Positions 8,521 through 18,422 of a DNA stretch of 64,000 nucleotides are shown piece after piece. The notes beneath the pieces were generated by a model, which was not told the DNA's origin, did not search any database, and saw nothing but the letters and a program-made list of their open reading frames with translations. The position numbers were made by a program, and so were the translations under genes. Position 1 is the first letter of the stretch. Each line of letters starts with the position of its first letter. The DNA lies in assembly GCF_003752585.1 (NCBI RefSeq), contig NZ_RKHR01000005.1, positions 96,947-160,946 on the forward strand, written 5' to 3'. The stretch is from Sinobacterium caligoides. Its GTDB lineage: Bacteria; Pseudomonadota; Gammaproteobacteria; Pseudomonadales; Sinobacteriaceae.

Positions 8521-10011
8521 ATGTCTTACACATTAACCCAAGCTTTTACCCGAAATTTCTTGGGGCAAGCACCACAGTGGTACAAACTCAGCATGGTTAC
8601 CATGTTGATTATTAACCCAATCCTCTTAATGACCGCCGGCCCCTTTGTCACTGGCTGGGTGTTAATAGGAGAGTTTATATTCACCTTAGCAATGGCGCTA
8701 AAGTGCTACCCTCTTCAACCAGGCGGGTTACTAGCGATAGAAGCTATAGTACTTGGCATGGCTTCACCAGAGGCTGTTTACCATGAGGCTTTAGGTAACT
8801 TTGAAGTCATCATGTTATTAATGTTTATGGTGGCAGGCATCTACTTTATGCAAAGCCTGCTTCTCTTCGTATTTACCAAGATTATCCTCGGTGTCAGATC
8901 AAAAATAGCAATATCATTATTATTCTGCCTACTCTCAGCCTTCCTCTCTGCTTTCCTTGATGCGCTCACAGTCATTGCCGTTCTTATTACCGTTGCTTTT
9001 GGCTTCTACAATGTCTATCACAAGGTGGCCTCATCGGGCGGGGCCAAACCCAATGACGACTCAGAGGTCACAGACCTTTACCGCCAAGACCTCGAGCAGT
9101 TCCGCAGTTTCCTACGCAGCTTACTTATGCACGGCGCAGTTGGTACCGCACTTGGAGGTGTTTGTACTCTTGTCGGCGAACCACAAAACCTATTAATAGC
9201 TGAAAAAGCCTCATGGAATTTCATCGAGTTCTTTCTCGTCATGGCCCCCGTCACCATCCCAGTATTCATCTCTGGGATAGTCACGGTTATAGCGCTTGAA
9301 GCTACTAAGTCATTTGGTTACGGTCAAAAGCTGCCCGAATCTGTACGAAACATTCTAGTAGAGAGAGAGCAAGTAAGGGCCAAAGAAAGAACACTTCGTG
9401 ATAAGTCTGCGCTTTTCGTTCAGGCAATCGTTGCCGTCTATCTTGTTATCGCCTTGGCAACACATATGGCACCGGTTGGACTCGTTGGTCTCAGCGTCAT
9501 TGTATTACTAACGGCTTTCAACGGCATCATAGAAGAACACCAAATTGGTAGCGCCTTTGAAGAGGCCCTACCGTTTACCGCACTTTTGATTGTTTTCTTT
9601 GCTATTGTTGCCGTCATTCATGAACAACACCTATTCCAGCCCATTATTCATTATGTGCTTTCGCTAGATCCCTCGATTCAACCGATTATGTTCTTCACAG
9701 CCAACGGCCTCCTTTCAGCTATTAGTGATAACGTATTTGTAGCAACGGTTTATATCAACGAGGTAAAAGCAGCGCTTGATAGTGGCGCCATTACCCGAGA
9801 GCACTTTGATGCGCTTGCCGTAGCGGTTAACACTGGCACCAACATCCCAAGTGTCGCCACACCGAACGGGCAAGCCGCCTTCCTCTTTTTGTTAACCTCT
9901 GCGATCGCGCCTCTTCTTAGGTTATCGTATGGACGCATGGTGATAATGGCCCTGCCCTACACCATCGTAATGAGTACTGTTGCCGCATTATCGGTACTCT
10001 ATTTACTATAG
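8521..10011 (+). CDS. nhaB: Na+/H+ antiporter NhaB
   Basis: A 496-residue polytopic inner-membrane antiporter that exports sodium in exchange for protons; E. coli NhaB is about 513 residues. NhaB hallmarks include the N-terminal [18 protein letters not shown], the segment [18 protein letters not shown], and [15 protein letters not shown] with [20 protein letters not shown] near the C-terminus. The start has an AAGGAC ribosome site. Sodium export fits a marine lifestyle. The gene stands alone: it is preceded by a short tandem repeat and followed by a strong terminator shared with convergent dnaQ. Confidence 0.96.
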   Translation: MSYTLTQAFTRNFLGQAPQWYKLSMVTMLIINPILLMTAGPFVTGWVLIGEFIFTLAMALKCYPLQPGGLLAIEAIVLGMASPEAVYHEALGNFEVIMLLMFMVAGIYFMQSLLLFVFTKIILGVRSKIAISLLFCLLSAFLSAFLDALTVIAVLITVAFGFYNVYHKVASSGGAKPNDDSEVTDLYRQDLEQFRSFLRSLLMHGAVGTALGGVCTLVGEPQNLLIAEKASWNFIEFFLVMAPVTIPVFISGIVTVIALEATKSFGYGQKLPESVRNILVEREQVRAKERTLRDKSALFVQAIVAVYLVIALATHMAPVGLVGLSVIVLLTAFNGIIEEHQIGSAFEEALPFTALLIVFFAIVAVIHEQHLFQPIIHYVLSLDPSIQPIMFFTANGLLSAISDNVFVATVYINEVKAALDSGAITREHFDALAVAVNTGTNIPSVATPNGQAAFLFLLTSAIAPLLRLSYGRMVIMALPYTIVMSTVAALSVLYLL

Positions 10012-10028
10012 AGGCTTGGTAGACAAAG

Positions 10029-10067
10029 AAAAAAGCCCCTGGAACTAAGTTTCAGGGGCTTTTTTTA
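10029..10067. terminator. Bidirectional terminator between nhaB and dnaQ
   Basis: The inverted repeat GCCCCTG/CAGGGGC encloses an 11-base loop. It is preceded by a run of A and followed by a run of seven T, so it can end both nhaB (plus) and dnaQ (minus) transcripts. Confidence 0.92.
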
Positions 10068-10077
10068 TTCTTGTAAG

Positions 10078-10881
10078 TTAATTCTGAAACCAGACACACT
10101 TACCGCCACTCTTCTTATCTAATTTTCGTAAATACGCTTCATGCGACTCAATCTCTTCACTAGTAGGCATCAAAACAGGTAAATCATCAGCGGTCGTTAA
10201 TCGGCTGATTCCTGTCACCTGCCCTGAAGCAGTACCATCTGACGAAAGGCCGAGTTTTACTTGCCCACCTGTAATCGCTAGATAGACGTAAGCTAGCATC
10301 TCGGTATCGAGCAACGCACCGTGGTTATCAGGGGAACGTACAGTTGCTAACTCTGACAGCGTTAGTGGCTTACCCCTACCGTTAGCACCCGGGTTGGCGT
10401 GTAATGACTTATAGTCGAAAGGGAACTCTGCGTAACGCTTAACCAGTCGATCTAACGTTGTATTTGTCTTCATCCCAGTGACCATATCTTCCATGGCATA
10501 GGTGTTAGTTACCTTCCAACTATCATCGATAGGTTTATGGCGGTAGCCATTAAGCTTCAATTCATGATTGATAAACTTCATATCAAATGGGGAGTTATGC
10601 GCAAGTAGTTCAGCCTTGTCATCACCATTCGGGCCTGCCAAAAAAGCCATAAAGTCATCTACTATGTCTTCAAAGAAAGGCTTATCGAGAAGAAACTCAT
10701 CACTAATGCCGTGGACTTGTGCCGCACCCTCGTCAACTTTACGACGAGGATTGATGTAGACGTGAAATTCTCGCCCTGTAAACCGACGATCGATCATTTC
10801 AATACAACCAATTTCAATAATACGGTGGCCAAGTTCAGGCTCCAACCCTGTTGTTTCTGTATCTAAAAACACCTGCCGCAT
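10078..10881 (-). CDS. dnaQ: DNA polymerase III epsilon subunit (DnaQ) with inserted segments
   Basis: The 3'-5' proofreading exonuclease of the replicative polymerase. DEDDh motifs are seen: Exo I LDTETTGLEP (Asp7, Glu9), Exo II AHNSPFD (Asp100) and Exo III HGALLDTEML (His187, Asp192). The C-terminal tail with the ESHEAYL segment resembles the polymerase-binding part of epsilon. Compared with E. coli epsilon there is an extra PNGDDK before Exo II, and about 36 residues instead of 9 lie between the KRY (148-150) and HGALLD segments, giving 267 residues rather than 243. It follows rnhA by three bases on the same strand, whereas in E. coli the two genes are divergent. Function as epsilon is likely because no catalytic residue is lost. 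Confidence 0.93.
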   Translation of the reverse strand: MRQVFLDTETTGLEPELGHRIIEIGCIEMIDRRFTGREFHVYINPRRKVDEGAAQVHGISDEFLLDKPFFEDIVDDFMAFLAGPNGDDKAELLAHNSPFDMKFINHELKLNGYRHKPIDDSWKVTNTYAMEDMVTGMKTNTTLDRLVKRYAEFPFDYKSLHANPGANGRGKPLTLSELATVRSPDNHGALLDTEMLAYVYLAITGGQVKLGLSSDGTASGQVTGISRLTTADDLPVLMPTSEEIESHEAYLRKLDKKSGGKCVWFQN

Positions 10882-10884
10882 ATT

Positions 10885-11322
10885 TTACTGCCCTATTTTA
10901 TCAATGCCGAGATTTGCTAGCCGGTCGGCTAGTTCGTTGTCAGGGTGACCACTATGGCCTTTCACCCAGCGCCATTCTACACGATGACGCTGTACCTGCT
11001 CATCAAGCCGCTGCCAAAGATCAGCATTTTTAACCGGCTGCTTAGCTGCTGTCTTCCAGCCATTACGCTTCCAGTTTTTTACCCACTCGGTAATCCCCTT
11101 GCGTACGTACTGAGAGTCTGTCGTTAAAGTAACGACACAGGCTTCATTCAGCACAGTCAGGCCTTCAATCGCCGCCATCAGCTCCATACGATTATTTGTA
11201 GAACTCGCTTCGCCGCCACAGATTTCAAGTTGATGACTTTTATAGCGAAGCATCGCCCCCCACCCCCCTGGCCCCGGATTACCCTTACAGGCACCATCAG
11301 TAAATATCACAATATCTTTCAA
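10885..11322 (-). CDS. rnhA: Ribonuclease HI
   Basis: A 145-residue RNase HI that cuts the RNA strand of RNA-DNA hybrids, removing primers and R-loops. All active-site residues are present: Asp9 in [11 protein letters not shown], Glu47 in NNRMELMAA, Asp69 in TTDSQYV, His123 in [10 protein letters not shown] and Asp133. The handle region [10 protein letters not shown] is intact. It is followed after three bases by dnaQ, so both are probably made from one transcript running from the yafS side. Confidence 0.97.
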   Translation of the reverse strand: MKDIVIFTDGACKGNPGPGGWGAMLRYKSHQLEICGGEASSTNNRMELMAAIEGLTVLNEACVVTLTTDSQYVRKGITEWVKNWKRNGWKTAAKQPVKNADLWQRLDEQVQRHRVEWRWVKGHSGHPDNELADRLANLGIDKIGQ

Positions 11323-11341
11323 AAACTACCCCACAAAAATA

Positions 11342-12154
11342 TCAACAACTTTTATTCGTTCGACGGCTACTTTGTTTCGCTGCTTTTGAGGTCGCGACCC
11401 CTCCCATTACAGGAATATCAAAGCCTCGCTGAAAACGTCGCCAAGAAGGCTTAATAGGCGTCATTCGCTGCACCTCTTTGACTGCCTCCACTATATAGAC
11501 CCCTCCTCCAGGAAGCTGAAATCTTGCCGCTAGCTGCCCAAGAAAAACAAAGCTATTAAGCAGTCGCTTAAAGTTGGTAGGGGCCTCATAACAATCGTAA
11601 CGTAACTTGGGTGCACCAAAACCTAACAGGTGCAACCAATCATCTAATCGTGACACCGAAATAGGACCAGCCTTTGCCTTTACTGATTGGCCTATACCTA
11701 AAAGCCGGCTTTCCAGACCCAACATACTGAGCGGGTTGATTCCTACAACAATGATACGGCCATGGGGCAGCAAAATACGTTGTGCCTCTCGAAGAATTTG
11801 ATGCGGGTGCATAGAAAACTCTAAAGCATGATGCAGGACAACAACGTCCATTGACTCTGTCGCTATTGGCAATGACTCAAACTCACTGATAGCCATATGC
11901 CCCTCATGACTCCCCTCACGAAAACAGCTGAGCGAATAATTAGCCGACACACGACTTTCGCTGTAAAGCTCAGCCTTACCGTATGTGCTTAACTGTAACA
12001 ACATGTTGCCGTAGCTCTGCCGCAGCAAGTCCCCGACTAGCGCCTGCTCCTGACAGAGTATGTGCTGGCCATAGACACTCTCATACCAGGCCTGTAATGC
12101 TGGCTGGGCTTGTTCTAATGATGGCCTAGGGGCTCTAAACCGATATCCGCTCAC
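11342..12154 (-). CDS. yafS: YafS-like methyltransferase-fold protein
   Basis: A 270-residue class I SAM-methyltransferase-like protein. The later part of the fold is clear (SMDVVVLHHALEFSMHPHQI, then LREAQRILLPHGRIIVVGIN), but the N-terminal glycine-rich SAM loop is hard to see, so activity is not assured. Position next to rnhA/dnaQ and divergent from gloB matches E. coli yafS and its Pseudomonas equivalent. The start is a GTG at 12154 with a GGAGG ribosome site four bases upstream. The C-terminus is basic (a tail rich in Arg, Lys and Ser), possibly for nucleic acid contact. Substrate unknown. Confidence 0.82.
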   Translation of the reverse strand: MSGYRFRAPRPSLEQAQPALQAWYESVYGQHILCQEQALVGDLLRQSYGNMLLQLSTYGKAELYSESRVSANYSLSCFREGSHEGHMAISEFESLPIATESMDVVVLHHALEFSMHPHQILREAQRILLPHGRIIVVGINPLSMLGLESRLLGIGQSVKAKAGPISVSRLDDWLHLLGFGAPKLRYDCYEAPTNFKRLLNSFVFLGQLAARFQLPGGGVYIVEAVKEVQRMTPIKPSWRRFQRGFDIPVMGGVATSKAAKQSSRRTNKSC

Positions 12155-12181
12155 AATACCTCCTTAAACTTGGCCAGAAGT

Positions 12182-12190
12182 TGCTATAAT
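12182..12190 (+). promoter_or_regulatory. Extended -10 promoter element upstream of gloB
   Basis: TGCTATAAT is a perfect extended -10 (TGn plus TATAAT) reading toward gloB, which starts at 12317. No good -35 is seen, as is common for extended -10 promoters. It lies in the yafS/gloB divergent gap and would give a leader of about 120 bases. Confidence 0.45.
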
Positions 12191-12316
12191 GGCAAGATTA
12201 TTGAGTGGGATCCACCAATCTATGCCTAAGCATAATATATAACATTAATGTGTAGACCATGATTCCATCGATCCTTCTAAACGACAGCCTCTGCCATCCC
12301 GAAAGAGCAAGTAATT

Positions 12317-13084
12317 ATGTTAAATATCAGCGCAATAAAGGCCTACAGCGATAATTACATCTGGCTACTCGACGACACCAACAGCGCCGTCATCGTCGAC
12401 CCAGGTGATGCAGAGCCAGTGATAGAGCATTTAGAGATGCATCAGTTACAGCTGAAGATGATTATAGTCACACACCACCACTTTGATCATGTGGGGGGGA
12501 TTGCAGCACTCTGCGAAAAATACGGTGCTATCGATATCATCTACCCAGCCAACAGCCCTTACCAAGAGGGGAACCGGGCTGTCAGTAGCGGCGACTCAAT
12601 CAATATTCTCAGCCATACATTTGATGTTATCACTGTACCGGGGCATACCCTCGATCATGTCTGCTACTACAGCCGCCACCTTAAAGCTCTCTTCTCCGGT
12701 GATACCCTGTTTGCCGGAGGCTGCGGGCGGGTGTTCGAAGGCACCAGTGAGCAGATGTACCACTCATTGCAGAAGCTCGCAGACTTACCTAGTGATACCC
12801 GCGTCTATTGTGCTCACGAGTACACTTTAAGCAACCTACGCTTTGCACTAACGTTAGAACCTAATAATGACATTCTAAAGCAACGCTTAACCGAAACTGA
12901 GGAGTTGCGCAGGCAAGAGCTATCAACGCTTCCGAGCACGATTGGCGAAGAACTTGCCAGCAACCCATTCCTTCGCTGTCATATCAGAGAAATTACTAAG
13001 GCGGCAAATCTGCCAAATGATGCTAAAATAGCCGACAGCGTGGCAACTTTTGCCGCCATACGAGAACTTAAGAATCACTTTTAG
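12317..13084 (+). CDS. gloB: Hydroxyacylglutathione hydrolase (glyoxalase II)
   Basis: A 255-residue metallo-beta-lactamase-fold hydrolase that releases lactate and glutathione from S-lactoylglutathione, completing methylglyoxal detoxification. The binuclear metal site is visible: THHHFDHVGG (His53, His55, Asp57, His58), PGHTLDH, FSGDTLFAGGCGR and CAHEYT. The length matches the family. It is divergent from yafS and followed after 74 bases by mltD, the same neighbours as in E. coli and Pseudomonas. Confidence 0.96.
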   Translation: MLNISAIKAYSDNYIWLLDDTNSAVIVDPGDAEPVIEHLEMHQLQLKMIIVTHHHFDHVGGIAALCEKYGAIDIIYPANSPYQEGNRAVSSGDSINILSHTFDVITVPGHTLDHVCYYSRHLKALFSGDTLFAGGCGRVFEGTSEQMYHSLQKLADLPSDTRVYCAHEYTLSNLRFALTLEPNNDILKQRLTETEELRRQELSTLPSTIGEELASNPFLRCHIREITKAANLPNDAKIADSVATFAAIRELKNHF

Positions 13085-13158
13085 CCTTAAGAAAATCCTG
13101 ATTTTCAATGGGATAAATAATAAAAGCTTCATCATTGCAGCTTTGGGAGTTATAGACA

Positions 13159-14730
13159 TTGCCTAACATTAGCCGCCCCTTTATTCGGCTACTTACTTGC
13201 TCGAGCATTACTATTCTCATTGCCTGTAGTCCAATCAAACAAAATAGCGATCTGACAACAGTTAAAGACGAAAAGTTTAAACTCGATGAGCAACAGAGTC
13301 GTTACACCGTTAAGTCGAAGAATAATTGCCGCCCCAGTGAGCAACAACAGGGAGACGATTATCAAGCAGTTTACTACGATGATGTGTGGCAGCGCCTTCG
13401 TGACAATTTTAAGTTAGATCGAGAGCTCAACCGCCCAGAAGTACAAGCTCAGATTGCGGCCTTCAAGCATAAACCGCACAGCCTCCAACGTATCAGCAAG
13501 AAAGCGTCACCCTATCTGTTTCATATCGCCAATCGAATTGAAGAGAAGGGCCTGCCAATGGAGCTCGCTCTTTTACCGGTCATCGAAAGCGCATACAACC
13601 CATTTGCCCACTCCTACGCTAGGGCTTCTGGTATGTGGCAGTTCATGCCTAACACAGGCCGTATATTTGGCTTAAAACAAGATTGGTGGTACGACGGTCG
13701 CCGAGATATTATCTCATCGACAGATGCCGCACTCAGTTACTTCGAAGAGCTCACAAAACGCTACGATGGTGACTGGCCGCTAGCATTAGCCGCGTATAAT
13801 TCAGGCATGGGAACCGTTGACCGTGCTATAAAGCGAAATCGTGCTGCCGGCAAGCCTACGGATTACTGGTCACTTTCTCTACCAAGGGAAACTAAGCGCT
13901 ATGTACCTAAATTGCTTGCACTTGCGGAGATATTTAGCCACCCGCAACGCTACAACATTACTTTAGCCCCAGTTGATAACACCCCTTTCTTTGTCGCCGT
14001 TGATGTCGGCTCCCAGATCGATATTTCCCAGGCCGCCAAAATGGCAGGGCTTCCTAACAAGCAATTGCGCCAATTAAACCCCGCCTTCAACCGCTGGGCC
14101 ACCGATCCTCACGGCCGTCATGAGCTACTGATACCGATTGACAACGTCGACAACTTTCAACGTGAGCTGGCAAAGCTTGACCCTAGCAAGCGAGTAAGCT
14201 GGGATCACTACAAGGTACGAAGTGGCGACAGCTTAGGCCTGATTGCACAAAGGCACCAAACAACCGTACAGACACTACAAACCGTCAATAAAATCAATGG
14301 CAACCTAATACGTGTCGGCCAATTGTTAATGATTCCACTAAACAATGATGGCACTTCATTAGGCGCTAACAGTGACTACGCCAGCAAGAGCAAAACTGCG
14401 ACGACTAAGCGATATCATACTGTACGCTCAGGCGAGTCGTTGTGGACCATCGCCAAGCGCAATGGCGTCAACATCAGGCAGCTTGCCAGCTGGAATAACA
14501 TGGGGACAAGGGACACACTCAGCGTCGGTAAAAAGCTTGTGTTGCTATCACCCTCAGCGGACTCAACTCAGAAACTTGGCTACAAGGTTAAGCGAGGGGA
14601 CTCCTTAGCTCGAATTGCCGGCAACTTCAACGTTAAAGTGAATGATATAGTCCGCTGGAACACGCTCAGCAAGGAAGCTTACATCCAGCCCGGTCAGCAT
14701 CTCACACTATACGTACAAGCCTCAAACTAG
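13159..14730 (+). CDS. mltD: Membrane-bound lytic transglycosylase D
   Basis: A 523-residue lipoprotein that cleaves peptidoglycan glycan strands to 1,6-anhydro products. A lipoprotein signal with lipobox LIAC ends at about residue 23. The SLT domain follows, with the catalytic glutamate in LLPVIESAYNP and the ARASGMWQFMPNTGR motif. Three C-terminal LysM repeats begin at YKVRSGDSLG, YHTVRSGESLW and YKVKRGDSLAR. The start appears to be TTG at 13159, because no in-frame ATG precedes the signal sequence; a GGGAG lies about nine bases upstream. It converges on the HDOD gene with only two bases between stops. Confidence 0.94.
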   Translation: MPNISRPFIRLLTCSSITILIACSPIKQNSDLTTVKDEKFKLDEQQSRYTVKSKNNCRPSEQQQGDDYQAVYYDDVWQRLRDNFKLDRELNRPEVQAQIAAFKHKPHSLQRISKKASPYLFHIANRIEEKGLPMELALLPVIESAYNPFAHSYARASGMWQFMPNTGRIFGLKQDWWYDGRRDIISSTDAALSYFEELTKRYDGDWPLALAAYNSGMGTVDRAIKRNRAAGKPTDYWSLSLPRETKRYVPKLLALAEIFSHPQRYNITLAPVDNTPFFVAVDVGSQIDISQAAKMAGLPNKQLRQLNPAFNRWATDPHGRHELLIPIDNVDNFQRELAKLDPSKRVSWDHYKVRSGDSLGLIAQRHQTTVQTLQTVNKINGNLIRVGQLLMIPLNNDGTSLGANSDYASKSKTATTKRYHTVRSGESLWTIAKRNGVNIRQLASWNNMGTRDTLSVGKKLVLLSPSADSTQKLGYKVKRGDSLARIAGNFNVKVNDIVRWNTLSKEAYIQPGQHLTLYVQASN

Positions 14731-14732
14731 AG

Positions 14733-16166
14733 TTAATGCCGCTGTTTTTTACTCAGCAGCGCCAATGCAATATTGGCCTGTTGAGCAAAATGAGTGAAAC
14801 GCTCGACCTGCACCGCATCAACCTCCACGCCAAGGTCTCCTCGGTCAGCATAAAACACCCCGACATTTCGCTCACCAACGAAGAGTGGCGCTAACACGCA
14901 GCCGCCACATCCCTTTACTTTGATAAAGCGTTTTGAAGCCAAGTAATTCCAACGCGGCCCAATCACAGATTTCATATGCATCACTTCGCGCTGTACCAGG
15001 CAGTGAGCGAGTGGGTTTTGTGCCTCAGCATCAGCAGCAAAGATCAGTGATTTACGCCAACTTGGTGTCACGTTACCCAGCACAAATTTTGCGTATAACA
15101 CGGCCTGTTTGCTTTTATGGCTCAACATGCAAACCGCTACCCGCTCGAGACCTACGCCCCGATGCATACCCTCCAACACCATCTGTAGTATGGTGTTTAT
15201 ATCAGTGTTACCACCAATCACCGTTCCTAGCTCACGAAGAATATCTAGCTGTAAATTACTATCCGGCTTCAGCCGATGCTGAGGCGACTCACTCAACACA
15301 TTGACCGAAGAAGGAATCAAATGGCAAATTTTATTGGCACCAAAAGTCAGCGCCACAGAGGCAGCCTCATCGGCAGCTAATAGTAGGTGCTGGCGCATCT
15401 CTTTTATTTTCACACCACAATACAAGCTTGCCTTCTCGCTTAACTGCGCCACCGCTTTTGTTTGCCAGCCTTGCTCTACTGCGTGACTAATACGGTCGCC
15501 TAATAACACGGCAGTAACCATTGGGCTAGAACGCTCCAAAGGCGCCATACTCTGAGCAACGACCTCGCTCAACGACCAGTGTTCACACATGTTGCGACTG
15601 AGCTCGACAAAACTTGTGCCTATCGCCAGCTCTATCAACGCCCCTGAATCACTACCGGGGATGTCTAGCTGCTTATCGAGCATATCGGCCTGATTACCAC
15701 CAAAGGTCCAAAACCCAATCTCCCCAATATGTAACAACAAAGCAGCGATAAAGACCTCCTCGTTACTGCCGCCAGTACGCAGTGCGTACAAGCGACGTGC
15801 TTGTACCGCTGCATGAAAAGCACGCGCTAAACAGGTCAACGTCCTTTGTCTAGGCTGCCCTTTGAGCAGGCTATCAATCATCATCAGTGAGATACAGACA
15901 GCCTTAATACCACTTGTACCTAACGTGACAACGGCGCGGCTGATCGTATTAATACGGTTGTTCGGCGAGGGGTTATAGTGGCTACTATTAGCAACCCTCA
16001 ACACTTGCTGAGTAAGGGCCGCATCTTTAAGAATAACCTCGGCCAACTGACTGGCGTCACAATCGACGCCTGTTGCCAACTCATGGATATCACCGATGAC
16101 AGCCCCTAACACCGGTAGTTCGTGCTCTGTCAGGCGCTTTGTCCAAGCGCTTACACCTCTAGTCAT
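14733..16166 (-). CDS. HDOD-GAF signalling protein
   Basis: A 477-residue protein. Residues about 10-220 form an HDOD domain (ILKDAALTQQVLRVANSSHY and SRAVVTLGTSGIKAV are typical), a degenerate relative of HD phosphohydrolases that lacks the metal-binding HD pair. Residues about 310-470 form a GAF-like sensor domain ending with ADRGDLGVEVDAVQVERF. Such proteins take part in signal transduction, often connected to c-di-GMP, chemotaxis or stress networks, but no partner is encoded nearby. It has its own upstream gap of 190 bases shared with the divergent ABC operon. Confidence 0.82.
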   Translation of the reverse strand: MTRGVSAWTKRLTEHELPVLGAVIGDIHELATGVDCDASQLAEVILKDAALTQQVLRVANSSHYNPSPNNRINTISRAVVTLGTSGIKAVCISLMMIDSLLKGQPRQRTLTCLARAFHAAVQARRLYALRTGGSNEEVFIAALLLHIGEIGFWTFGGNQADMLDKQLDIPGSDSGALIELAIGTSFVELSRNMCEHWSLSEVVAQSMAPLERSSPMVTAVLLGDRISHAVEQGWQTKAVAQLSEKASLYCGVKIKEMRQHLLLAADEAASVALTFGANKICHLIPSSVNVLSESPQHRLKPDSNLQLDILRELGTVIGGNTDINTILQMVLEGMHRGVGLERVAVCMLSHKSKQAVLYAKFVLGNVTPSWRKSLIFAADAEAQNPLAHCLVQREVMHMKSVIGPRWNYLASKRFIKVKGCGGCVLAPLFVGERNVGVFYADRGDLGVEVDAVQVERFTHFAQQANIALALLSKKQRH

Positions 16167-16356
16167 GCTAAACCTTCACCCTTTTACAGCTAGGCCCATT
16201 ACTCTAAACTACTGTGCCCAGTGTCAATTATAGGCTAAGCAACACTTGTGTGGCATAAACAGCAAAAGATAAGCATTCGTCACTTGCTCAACGACAGGCA
16301 TACGAATACAGTGTTTAGCCAATAAACCTCTTCAATCGCGGTGGTAACATCTTTAA

Positions 16357-17379
16357 ATGACTAGCTATTTTATTCGGCGATTACTCTTGATCGTGCCGAC
16401 CTTCATCGGTATTACACTACTGATATTTACCATCACCCGTGCAGTCCCCGGGGGCCCAATTGAGCGTATGATTCAACAACAGGCCATGGCCAGTAGTGAA
16501 AGTGCTAGTAGCAGCTCCGACACGACAAGTGGTAGCAGCCTGTCTGAAGATCAACTCAACGAACTAAAAGCTTATTATGGTTTCGACAAACCTATTCTAG
16601 TAAGTTACGCCGAATGGCTCGGCAATATAGTTCGCTTCGATCTCGGCGTTTCTACGCGCTACCATGAATCCGTCTGGCATCTGATTCGAGACCGGTTACC
16701 TGTCTCATTATTTTATGCCTTCGCCACACTCATCATCACCTACGGCATCTGCATCCCTTTTGGTATTGTTAAGGCGATCAAACACCGTAGCGTCATGGAC
16801 AACGTCTCATCTATTATCGTCTTTATCGGCTACGCCATCCCCGGCTATGTCGTTGGCATCACTTTAATCACGCTACTGGCCTCACACTGGGATATCTTCC
16901 CTCTTGGTGGGTTTACCAGTGACAACTTTGACCAACTAAGTTGGTTCGGTCAGCTAAAAGACATCCTGTTTCATGCGACGTTGCCGTTGATCGCCTATGT
17001 CGCCGGTAGCTTTGCTCAGCTTACCTTAATCGTCAAAAACACCTTAATGGATAACCTCGCTGCGGACTATGTGCGCACAGCCGTCGCCAAAGGGGTCTCG
17101 CATCGCCAGGCTATCCTCAGTCATGCTTTGCGTAACAGCCTCATCCCGCTGGCCACCGGCTTTGGCAGCAATCTCACTGCGGTGCTTGGAGGCTCCTTCT
17201 TAATTGAAGCCATTTTTAATATCGACGGTATGGGGTTGCTCGGTTACGAATCCGTACTTGAGCGTGACTACCCCGTCGTGATGGGCATCCTTGCAATCTC
17301 AGCACTGCTATTTCTTCTTGGCAATATACTTTCTGACTTTTTCGTTGCACTTGTCGATCCAAGGGTGAGATTCGAATGA
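16357..17379 (+). CDS. yejB: Peptide ABC transporter permease (YejB-like)
   Basis: A 340-residue permease with about six transmembrane helices. The binding-protein-dependent transport domain has the ATPase-contact (EAA) loop in AADYVRTAVAKGVSHRQAIL. The N-terminal MTSYFIRRLLLIVPTFIGIT and the early periplasmic loop are typical of the DppB/YejB type, and resemblance is greatest to YejB, which imports microcin C and peptides. A serine-rich patch (residues about 47-62) in the first periplasmic loop is unusual. First gene of a five-gene operon; its stop overlaps the next start by four bases (ATGA). Confidence 0.88.
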   Translation: MTSYFIRRLLLIVPTFIGITLLIFTITRAVPGGPIERMIQQQAMASSESASSSSDTTSGSSLSEDQLNELKAYYGFDKPILVSYAEWLGNIVRFDLGVSTRYHESVWHLIRDRLPVSLFYAFATLIITYGICIPFGIVKAIKHRSVMDNVSSIIVFIGYAIPGYVVGITLITLLASHWDIFPLGGFTSDNFDQLSWFGQLKDILFHATLPLIAYVAGSFAQLTLIVKNTLMDNLAADYVRTAVAKGVSHRQAILSHALRNSLIPLATGFGSNLTAVLGGSFLIEAIFNIDGMGLLGYESVLERDYPVVMGILAISALLFLLGNILSDFFVALVDPRVRFE

Positions 17380-18419
17380 AACTATTAACACTGTCTCCCC
17401 AATCACGCCGTCAATGGCTGCGCTTTAAGGCAATTAAGCGTGGTTACTATGCTGCGATCCTGTTGACCCTACTACTAATAGCGAGTTGCTTTGCCGAGTT
17501 ATTAATTAGCAACCGAGCTATCGTCGTCAGTTACCAAGGAAGCCTGCACTTCCCCAGTTACGGGGGGATCATTGCAGGCAAGGAGTTCGGCCAGGATCAA
17601 GCCTTTGAAACCGATTATCGCGCCTTAAAAAATCAGCTGGCAGAGTCTGGCGAAGGCTGGGTACTATTACCTCCTGTACCTTTCTCGGCCACAGAATCAG
17701 ATCTTAATTTTGATAATTTCCCACCTTACCCCCCTTCTAGCCGACACTGGTTAGGCACTGACACCAGTGGGCGCGACGTTCTCGCACGATTAGTCTATGG
17801 TTTTCGAACCGCCATGGCGTTTAGTCTTATTCTGCTGTTTTTCAACTACTTAATAGGTGTTACCGTTGGCTGTATGATGGGCTTCTTCGGTGGCAAGTTC
17901 GATCTCTTCGGTCAGCGACTCATCGAGATTTGGTCCAACGTCCCCTTCCTCTATATCATCATGATCATCGCCTCAATCGTTGTCCCAAGCTTCTGGACGC
18001 TGATTGTCATTATGGTGCTATTCGGCTGGATGGGCATCACCTGGTACATGCGCACGATTACCTACCGCGAAGCCAGTCGCGAATACGTCCAGGCCGCTCG
18101 TGCCATCGGCGCCAGTAACGGTCGCATTTTGTTTCGTCATATCCTGCCCAATACCATCTCGCTGCTGGTGACGTTTATTCCTTTCTCAATCGCCTCCGGC
18201 ATTGGTTCACTGACCGCTTTAGACTACCTCGGCTTTGGCCTGCCAAAGACCACCCCCAGCTGGGGCGAGCTGTTGGCACAAGGTACTAGCAACCTACAGT
18301 ACGAGTGGATTGTGCTCTCTGTCATTATTGCAATGACGCTCGTTCTAACCATGGTTACCTTCATCGGTGAAGCTATCCGCGAAGCCTTCGACCCTAAACA
18401 GTTTAGCTACTACCAATAA
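17376..18419 (+). CDS. yejE: Peptide ABC transporter permease (YejE-like)
   Basis: A 347-residue second permease. A long periplasmic stretch between the first two helices contains the YejE-type PPYPPSSRHWLGTDTSGRDV segment leading into helix 2, and the EAA loop is ASREYVQAARAIGASNGRILF. It pairs with the preceding permease to form the membrane channel. It is translationally coupled to yejB by a four-base overlap and followed three bases later by the binding protein gene. Confidence 0.9.
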   Translation: MKLLTLSPQSRRQWLRFKAIKRGYYAAILLTLLLIASCFAELLISNRAIVVSYQGSLHFPSYGGIIAGKEFGQDQAFETDYRALKNQLAESGEGWVLLPPVPFSATESDLNFDNFPPYPPSSRHWLGTDTSGRDVLARLVYGFRTAMAFSLILLFFNYLIGVTVGCMMGFFGGKFDLFGQRLIEIWSNVPFLYIIMIIASIVVPSFWTLIVIMVLFGWMGITWYMRTITYREASREYVQAARAIGASNGRILFRHILPNTISLLVTFIPFSIASGIGSLTALDYLGFGLPKTTPSWGELLAQGTSNLQYEWIVLSVIIAMTLVLTMVTFIGEAIREAFDPKQFSYYQ

Positions 18420-18422
18420 CTT

